Shown here: in pieces, positions 57,608 to 64,000 of the stretch
How the letters are laid out: the number at the start of each line of letters is the position of its first letter
Numbering within the stretch: the first letter of the stretch is position 1
Assembly (NCBI GenBank): GCA_016647705.1
Contig: CM028338.1
Coordinates: 9,857,240 to 9,921,239, forward strand
Direction of reading: 5' to 3'
Source: Eucommia ulmoides
Taxonomy: Eukaryota > Streptophyta > Magnoliopsida > Garryales > Eucommiaceae
Length of the DNA stretch: 64,000 nucleotides
Notes under the pieces: model-generated
The model's database searches: none
What the model saw: only the letters and a program-made list of their open reading frames with translations
Told to the model about the DNA's origin: nothing
Made by a program: the position numbers and the translations under genes

Positions 57608-60252
57608 CTAGCTGCTAGAAGCCAGTATAAGCGTCAGTCTTTTCGCAGTTTTCATGAACTCGCTGCAATACATTTAGAAAGTATAAGCATTTCTTATAAC
57701 AAAAATTCAAAACGAGACTATCGAATTATATCCAAAAATAGCATAAGACGAATCCTACCTGTATGGTTCATTCCCAGTTTCGCTCATGATACCCATAGCA
57801 TCTTGGTACAGCACGCGGCTCAGCATTTCTGATCTTTCCAATCCAAACATGGCTGCCAGCCTTTGGTGCAGCTCTTCGTAAGATCTAGTAGCTGATAGAT
57901 CCAGGGTTTTTCCCACATTGTCCGAGTCCAAGAATGCTTGACAGTGACCAGTATCATCTCCATGTTCATCAGGGGGAAAGTTTAGATTCCACACATTTCC
58001 AGAGCTGAAAATACTTCTCTGGTTAACTTCAATTTTTTCTGTCTCTACTGGATTGCCATCTGATTTATCGGTCTGAACTACGTCCGACAACGCATCACTG
58101 GAACAGCCTTGAGAATTTTCCTGCCCAGTCTGTATTTCAGGCTCAATATATATTTGCTGACCGAAGAGTTTAAAAGAGGGTTTCTTAATATCAGCCATTT
58201 TCTCCAACTCTTTTGAAGAATTATCCAAACGAAGATCAAGATCAAGCCTCTGAAAAATGGGTTGAAACCCTCTAAACTGAAGATCATTGGTAAGATGGAG
58301 ACCCGAAAAGGGTAATTCAAATAGAGGATGCCTGGCTCCCTGAATGCTTGAAGGGATTTGAATGCCTAAAGGGATGTTGTCATATAGACAACAGGTAAGA
58401 GGACCGTTTGGCCCAAAGGAGTTGTTGTTGACTTGAACGAACGGCATTTGAAATTGGTCGTCTAGTGGAAATTGTGGGTGATGAGACAATTTGAGCTTCT
58501 TTCTAGGTGGTGAGAACTGTGGAATCTGAATGATGGGCATGTTTGATACCAAATCGAGTAGCCAAGGGCTGACACGCTTCACATTTTGTAGCTGATCTGG
58601 TTCATCCCATGTCACCTATAATAAAATGGTGTAAAACGTTAACAACGATAACAGCAAAAGGTGTGCGCTTCAACGTTTTACGCTAAGGTATTGTTTAAGT
58701 GTACGCAATATATGAAAGCATGTTCGGAATTGTTGGAGAACGTAAAAGACAGATATGATTCAGAAAATGAGGTAGCATTTGGTTAGTGTTTCTGTTTTTT
58801 CTGTTTCTACTTCCAATAAACTAGGAAGGGATGGGATGAGATAGGAATTTTGTTTCCGTTTTGGAATATTCCGAAAATAGAAACACATTTGTTAACAGCC
58901 ACTATCATGAAATTGTTTCTTTTAATTTATGAGAACAAAAACAAGAAACATTATCATTACAACATTTGTTTTTTTTTCTTTAAATGTATGATGGTCGGCG
59001 ACCGGTGGTAGTGGGCGGGATGGTAGTTGGAGTAGTTTACCAAACATGTTTCAATACATTAATTCCAAAATTTTGGGAGCGGGAACAGAAACAGTAACCA
59101 AACGGGGCCTGAATGTCAGAAAAACATGATGCAATAATATGAACGTATATAAAGACTTTCAAGCCAAGTATAGATAGACAATTGAACGCACATGAAGATA
59201 AACTCAAAATTATACTCTTCATCAAGAAGATAATCATCATTTAATGGAGTTGTGATCGTTACCTGAAGACACTGCCATGGAGAATCAGGCCAGTGCGCAG
59301 GATCGGTAGCCTGGACAGCAGCTATAGTTCCTATGGACCAGCTAATCCGAGAAGAATCCTCGGTTTCAAAGGCCATCCTAAACCTCATCCCAGGATGCCA
59401 TGCAATCCTCATAGCATCAGACACTGAAGAAGCCTTCACACAGAACTCCGGTGTGCCGGAACGTGGATAGTAAACAACCTCAAACGGCTTACCTTTTGCA
59501 GCAAGTGAAACTGCTTCCATAAATGAATCAGCACTATCCCCAGACGAAGATTTATCACCTTCCTTCCCAGCAGTAGACTTCCACCTGGACAGAGAGGGAG
59601 GGCCTCCAAATCCACCTCTCTGGTACCGACGAATTCCGACAGAAAGATCTCCATTCTCTCCCTTCATAAACACGACGGAGTCACCCCCAATCAGCTGTTT
59701 CTTGTTCACAAAAACACTCCACCCGGTGGTGAATAAATGTCTTTTCGGCGATCCCCTGAATATATGCTTGAAGTTCCAAGTTTTACCTTGAATATCCTTC
59801 ATAGCTAGGGTTTGAAGCGGTGTATCAGACGCGTAATCCAAAGGAGGAAATAAGGTTTCCGCACAGTATCGAGGAACTGAAAATCCCCCACCATTATTGG
59901 AATCTGATTGAGTCAGTATTTTAGCCAAGGAAGAGAACCTTGGAGACGAATCATTGGTTTCCCAAGCCTCAAGATCGTCGTCGCCGTCGTCTTCATCCCT
60001 TATTGGAACCAACTTCATCTTGGCGTAAACTTCATCGCTTTGAAGATGTGCGAGGAATTTGACGGAAGAAACTCGGCAGAGGATTACTGGCGGAACCTTA
60101 GGCAACACCCCGTAATCAACGTCAATGAGGGTATGCTCAGCATGGCCCTGAGGAAAATAGAAGACTTTTGAGTTCACCGGAGGTATTCGAGCCATGCTTC
60201 CGGCGCAGGCCTGCCATAGGTTGAAGTCCAAAACCTTCTCTGCCTCATTCAT
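57608..60252 (-). CDS. Auxin response factor, ARF10/16/17 class, three exons, 633 residues
   Basis: Exons (minus strand): 60252-59263, 58615-57759, 57662-57608, with GT-AG introns of 647 and 96 bp and phases that join cleanly (990+857+55 nt). The start is the ATG at 60252 (MNEAEKVLDFNLWQACAG), because the frame upstream has only a TTG. ARFs bind auxin response elements in the nucleus. Seen: N-terminal dimerisation part with LWQACAGSMARIPP and YFPQGHAEH (res 12-41); B3 DNA-binding domain about 106-210 (FSVPRYCAETLFPPLDY, HLFTTGWSVFVNKKQLIGGD); auxin_resp region about 250-335 (PFEVVYYPRSGTPEFCV, WCL-type end PWQCLQ); repressor-type middle region with LDLDLRL (454-460) and KLFG (479-482); C-terminal PB1-like part about 563-625 (GKTLDLSATRSYEELHQRLA, EPYSEFMKTAKRLTLIL). 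The miR160 site and IQGARH place it in the ARF10/16/17 repressor clade. It appears intact. Exact orthology (10, 16 or 18) cannot be decided here. Confidence 0.95.
58329..58349 (-). promoter_or_regulatory. miR160 target site in the ARF coding sequence
   Basis: The plus strand here reads TGCCTGGCTCCCTGAATGCTT, which equals plant miR160 (TGCCTGGCTCCCTGTATGCCA) except at positions 15, 20 and 21. The transcript would therefore pair with miR160 perfectly over positions 1-14, including the cleavage point between 10 and 11. It encodes SIQGARH (residues 420-426), the same place as in known ARF10/16/17 targets. Cleavage is expected from the family and not shown here. Confidence 0.92.
58616..59262 (-). 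other. ARF intron 1
   Basis: Donor CAG|GTAACG at 59262 and acceptor TATAG|GTGACA at 58616. It lies after the residue pair LQ|VTWDE, a usual ARF intron position. It contains a putative MITE (58771-59110). Confidence 0.85.
58771..59110. mobile_element. Putative MITE in ARF intron 1
   Basis: Left end 'gcatttggttagtgtttctg' and right end, reversed, 'ccgtttggttactgtttctg' form an imperfect inverted repeat of some 26 bases about 340 bp apart. 'GGCCccgTTTGGTTA' recalls common plant MITE ends of PIF/Harbinger or hAT type. No convincing target duplication was found, so family and limits are uncertain. Confidence 0.5.
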
Positions 60253-60355
60253 TCTTAGACGCAATCAACACTGAAAGAAAACGGATCTTGATGTCACCAG
60301 AAGATTGCTCACTCAATCTGAACAGTCGACAACGCTGAATGATGGAATCTGGCAT
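60245..60355 (-). promoter_or_regulatory. Upstream ORF overlapping the ARF start codon
   Basis: The only ATG seen between the presumed transcription start and the ARF start opens at 60355 and runs 36 codons (MPDSIIQRCRLFRLSEQSSG...IASKNE) to a TGA at 60245-60247, overlapping the ARF ATG (60250-60252) in another frame. Overlapping uORFs usually lower translation of the main frame. It applies only if transcription starts upstream of 60355, which the TATA box suggests. Confidence 0.6.
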
Positions 60356-60610
60356 TACAGGAAAGGGAGAATTGTAGATGATCAACTCCCCGCCCTGCAA
60401 TGTTTTGGTTTCTTTCGCTCGCTCTCGCTCTCGCTCTTTAAAGAGAAAGCAACACGATATCCGGCAACAAAATGGCAACGGCAAATATTTTGCAACAAAA
60501 TGGCTATGGCAACGGCAACAAAATGAACGAGGAAGAAGCGGACAACCACTTGAGAACTGGTCTCGCGGAAAGTGAGAGTTCAAACTTTTCATATATATAT
60601 ATATAAAATA
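60253..60610 (-). promoter_or_regulatory. ARF 5' UTR and TATA-like promoter core
   Basis: A TATA-rich stretch (about 60591-60609; minus strand ...TTTTATATATATATATATG) lies about 340 bases upstream of the ATG and would place the transcription start near 60560-60575. The leader is GA-rich on the minus strand ('gagcgagagcgagagcgag', about 60416-60436), typical of plant 5' UTRs, and carries a short repeat of TTGCCGTTGCCATTTTG-like units (about 60462-60530). A TGTCTC auxin-response-like hexamer at 60668-60673 (plus strand) lies upstream; single hexamers occur by chance. Confidence 0.5.
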
Positions 60611-61458
60611 AAAAAATAACATCAATACAACAAACTCAATACCCAAATTATTTGGTTTTTTTTTTTTTGTCTCATATGTCGCACAACCACTTATCTCTGC
60701 CACAACATTGTAGTCCATTTTCTGCCTACTTCGCTTGCTGTAGTTGTCGTCACCAATGCCCCATCCACTTATTTCCATCATTGACGCCCATCTAATTGTC
60801 GCCTCATTCGCTCGTACTCGTCGCGGTCTGCTTCTTCCTCTTCCTTTGTTATCACTATCTTCGTCTATTTTTTATTTTTCACCGCCACCATCTTAGTCGA
60901 ACTTGTTATTAAAATTATAAATATTAAATAAGGACAAACGTTGAAAAGATATTTTGTTTTATACTTTTGAAATTAGTAAAATTTGGATAGTCATATAATT
61001 TTGATTAATTATAATTATAAAGATTATTTTGATATCATATTTTTAGAAATTACCTAAATGAACACTGGTTAGAAGACCCCTCAACTTACCGTTGTGAAAT
61101 TAGAAAAATTATTTGGGGTTTTGACAGTTTGTGCCCCAAAGGTTGACCAAAATCTCACTTTGGGCCCCATGATTTCAATTTGAACATATAACACCTTAAC
61201 GCTTTTTAATCATTACACTTTTAGATTGATAACAATCACCTACCACTCACCTGAATGATTTTAAAGGGTATTTTATTGGCAATTTCAACCATATACATAT
61301 TAAAAATATATATAGGGCATTTGATAGAAAATTTGTAAGGCAAAAAGAATAGAAATGTTCAAAAAGTTCTCCAAAAATAATTGGGTGCACGACTGTTTGT
61401 CATCCAAAAATTTAATCTAATTGTTAATTTGGATAGAAATGAAATGATTATGAAATTT

Positions 61459-61641
61459 TAGGATGGGTGTTCAAATTGCACCAGCCGGTTCGATGCCAAT
61501 GGTTTCTTATCCGCTTAACTACTCAAATCCGTTTTGCCTTTAGAATCGTTGAACTAGCCAGTTCGAACCGGTTCAACTGCTGAATCAGTGAACTGGATTG
61601 GTCCTTGTGGAACCGGCCAGTTTTTCCCATTGGAAGCCCTA
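61459..61641. mobile_element. Possible short hAT-type MITE remnant
   Basis: Left 'TAGGATGGGTGTTCAAATTG' with CCAGCCGGTTC, right reversed 'TAGGGCTTCCAATGG' with CTGGCCGGTTCC; inside is the dyad GAACCGGTTC. The ends are only loosely similar and no 8-bp duplication is visible. Confidence 0.3.
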
Positions 61642-62059
61642 TCCAACAGTAACATGTTGTATTATCCTCCTCCTTTATCGGGGCAATGTCCTTTTCAATC
61701 ACATTGAAACACACATCTTTATAATATATTTGTTTACTGTTTCATGGGACAATGACTGTCCTTCAAGACAATCAATATGAAAACAATGGCAGACGATCCA
61801 TCAAGTACCACAAGGGACAGAATTGGGTGTCGATGTTTGAATGAGCAATTTGTCCTCCTCAAAGACCACATGGCACTTTTTTGTCGGGACCTAATATAAG
61901 TTGGGTTCAAGGGGAAAAAAACCCAATTTCCTAATTTTAGAGTCTTGATTGAAAAAAGTACTAAGTAAAAATGGTTGGGAAGGCCAATTAAATTATATAA
62001 CGTATAAATTACTAAATAAGTTAATTTTAAAACAAGTTTTGGCCATTGAACCACCAAAC

Positions 62060-62110
62060 TAGGAGTATTCATGACCGGGCCGGGCCGGGCCCAACCTCTA
62101 TTTGGTTTTG
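62060..62110. mobile_element. Isolated hAT-like terminus
   Basis: TAGGAGTATTCATGACCGGG followed by repeated CCGGG resembles the end of the MITE at 21141 (TAGGGTTGGTCATGGGTCGG). No partner end was found to the right, so it may be a truncated copy. Confidence 0.3.
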
Positions 62111-62976
62111 ACCCCATCACCCGCCACCACCTGATCACCTGAGCACTACCATCGGTCACCGTGTCACCAGACTATGGTTGTCGGTTGATGGACATTTGTC
62201 AGGGTTCATCGAATCTCTATCGTTGGTCGTCGAACTGCCTCCGACAACTACGGATTGCCACCGTTGCATTATCACGCATGCGTTCAAATAGAAAAATGTA
62301 ATAAGGGCATTTTAAGTATTACAAAATATAATTGTAAGACTAAATTTCACTATTTACCCTCGAAGTTTGGAAGCAGTCTCAATCGTTCTAATTTATACAA
62401 TGTACACCTTGGTGTTTCATTTTCATCTCTAATTGGTTCAAATTACAAATTTTGGTCATTTTTTGTTTCTGAAGGCACAAGGCATGCGTAACACATGAGA
62501 AAAAATTTTGGAAAAAAATTATCCGCCAATATTTAAAAATGTAAAATGGCGTGATCTTTCAGGAGCTCTCTTTAATTATTAAGAAAAGAAAGAGAAAAAT
62601 AACATAATCCATTGGTTGTTTTATTTGTACTTCTCCAAAGTCAAGACCATGCCCACATCATCAAACCACCACCACCGGCCTCCATAGCCATGTGCCTAAA
62701 AAGTCATATGGATATCGCTTCCGATGACCTCCATGGTCGTGCAATGTCCTGTCGGGATTGAAATGGTCCAAAGACAACTCTGTAAGCTTGTGGACCTGGG
62801 GATTTACGGAGATGATCAAATTCACGAGATTGTCGATACCACATGAAGGTTTGTATGGTTGATGTTATTTTATTCCTTTTATAGAGACGTTAATACTAAG
62901 CAGTCGTTAGAGACTCTTTAATTTGCAATCTCAAAGCTCTTGCCTAAATCTTTTGGAATAGTTTCGTATTTAGAGT

Positions 62977-63799
62977 TGTTGGCGTTGGAAAATTGCTAAC
63001 ACTCATAGTTGATCCAGTTAGAGAAGTATGGGGTGAATTTTGTTGATGCGGAGTCTAGCATGTCCTGTCCACTGAGTTGTCTGAAGTCCAAGTTGTAATC
63101 TGCACAAAGATCCACTAAAGTGTGCCAAGTGCCTTCAACATGAGAGTAAGAGCTCGAGATAAACTTTAAGAGTTCAAGTGTATTACAAATTTATTACCTT
63201 GTGCATCGAATGCTGCACTATTTATAGTCATAAGGTTCGCATTAACCACCCCTTCCCCAATAAAATTAGGGCTTAAGCCCCTATAATCCTCATGAACGAG
63301 TGTGTGATTTGATTAGGTCAATGGGTCTTGTCCCATGCCCCAATTGAAGTAGCCTATGGGCCCTAGAGAGATGGAGAGCATGCTACCCATCCCATTGGGT
63401 GGATAGATTCCCTGGGGAACGTCAAAGACCTGGCAGAAAATTGCAGGTCGGAGATAGTATAGTTGTAGTGGAGAAATCGGCTTTAGGTCCTTTGCCTTGT
63501 CACCTCAGAGATCGCTCCCATAAGAATAAATGGAGGATATCTTGGAGCTCGGTGAAGTTTGGTCGGTATATGGTATCCTAGAGCAAGGTGGCAGTTCTTG
63601 GCCATTAAAAAAAATTCCCGTATCAAGAACAAAACTCTAGGTTATAAATGAATATGAATGTGATTAATTTCATTGTATTTTTCCAATGGAGGGATTAAGT
63701 TTCAATTATGAGTCTTCATAACATTTTTTTTTTTTTACTCACAATTCGTTGGTATTTAGCACTATTTGTATGTTGTCCATGGATAGTACTACCATAACA
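62977..63799 (-). mobile_element. Candidate solo LTR (minus strand)
   Basis: Plus-strand ends TGTTGG (62977) and ATAACA (63799) with flanks AGAGT (62972-62976) and AGTGT (63800-63804), four of five matching. On the minus strand a TATA box (CTATAAATAG, about 63218-63227) is followed by an AATAAA (about 63190), the promoter-plus-polyadenylation layout of an LTR. A purine-rich 'tttgggggc' just outside (63806-63817, minus strand) could alternatively be a polypurine tract. No internal domain is seen in the window. Confidence 0.35.
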
Positions 63800-64000
63800 A
63801 GTGTTAGCCCCCAAACAATGTTGGAATTCCAAATGACACTGACTTGTACATTTTATAGTTGTATTTGGTACTTGTGGCAAGCACCAAGGCAGCAGTACTA
63901 AAATGTATGAAATTTACTCAAGTAGGTGCAAGTATTGAACGAGGGAACCATCTAGTTAGCAAAATGTTAAGACAAAGATGAAGATTGTTGTCAAGAGTAT
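63800..64000. other. End of window, nothing recognised
   Basis: No coding or repeat signature seen in the last 200 bases. Confidence 0.5.

Larger units (their letters stand above)
60611..62976. other. Intergenic region upstream of the ARF gene with short MITE-like remnants
   Basis: No gene recognised. 61080-61320 has phrases such as 'ttgtgccccaaaggttgacc' and 62330-62470 'aaatttcactatttaccctc', both common in plant MITE-type repeats. Open frames on the minus strand at 61734-62159 and plus at 62255-62491 have no family signature. 62640-62830 is GC-richer with weak coding look but no recognised domain. Confidence 0.5.

Noticed and set aside
57494-57832. Plus-strand frame overlapping the ARF 3' end
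   Set aside because: Lysine-rich start comes from the A-rich 3' flank; the rest is antisense to ARF exons 2 and 3.
60262-60264. Upstream in-frame start for the ARF (four residues earlier)
   Set aside because: The codon is TTG; the ATG at 60250-60252 gives the usual ARF N-terminus.
60356-60781. Long minus-strand frame upstream of the ARF as a separate gene
   Set aside because: It covers promoter and 5' UTR sequence, has no domain, and only its last 36 codons follow an ATG (the uORF).
61459-61641. Firm MITE call for the GAACCGGTTC-containing stretch
   Set aside because: Ends are only loosely inverted and no target duplication is visible, so it is listed with low confidence only.

Overview
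The window is nuclear DNA of a flowering plant, most likely a eudicot. The base composition is AT-rich, the repeats are plant-type Ty1/copia and Ty3/gypsy (Athila) retrotransposons, hAT and Mutator relatives, and one spliced plant gene encodes an auxin response factor with a miR160 target site. Only that gene (57608-60252, minus strand) looks like a working host gene; nearly everything else is layered, decayed mobile DNA.

Layout. (1) 1-22828: an old Athila-type Ty3/gypsy element (E1, minus strand; LTRs 305-1663 and 20821-22828) whose inside was hit by a SIRE-type copia element (2322-12154). That copia was itself hit by a short, pol-less Athila derivative (E2, 6464-10838), and the 5' LTR of E1 carries a 620-bp hAT-type MITE with a perfect 8-bp target duplication. 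A scrap of another Athila element (1-304) flanks it. (2) 22829-24110: a decayed plus-strand copia integrase fragment. (3) about 24111-31040: a broken hAT transposase gene (BED finger, RNase H-like core, C-terminal dimerisation region), split by a 2.6-kb SIRE solo LTR. (4) 31041-43600: four head-to-tail units of roughly 2-3 kb. Each has a leader, a satellite array rich in dyad symmetry and a conserved tail; three of the four also carry a fragment of a heat-shock-factor DNA-binding domain. A gypsy solo LTR (34179-35396) and a Mutator-type MITE (38011-38659, perfect 9-bp duplication) sit inside this block. (5) 44356-56150: a plus-strand copia element with exact GAGAA duplications, carrying a minus-strand copia element (49508-54483) with exact TATTT duplications. 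(6) 57608-60252: the ARF gene, class ARF10/16/17, 3 exons, 633 residues. (7) 60610-64000: intergenic DNA with small putative MITE remnants and a candidate solo LTR.

Function. The ARF would be a B3-domain repressor of auxin-responsive transcription. The sequence shows a miR160 pairing site, a 36-codon upstream ORF overlapping the start codon, an EAR-like LxLxL motif and a KLFG motif. The most unusual structure is the satellite plus heat-shock-factor unit repeated over 12.5 kb, which looks like a captured gene fragment amplified together with a cruciform-prone satellite. The second is a head-to-head SIRE LTR palindrome that is best explained by an inversion inside one copia element.
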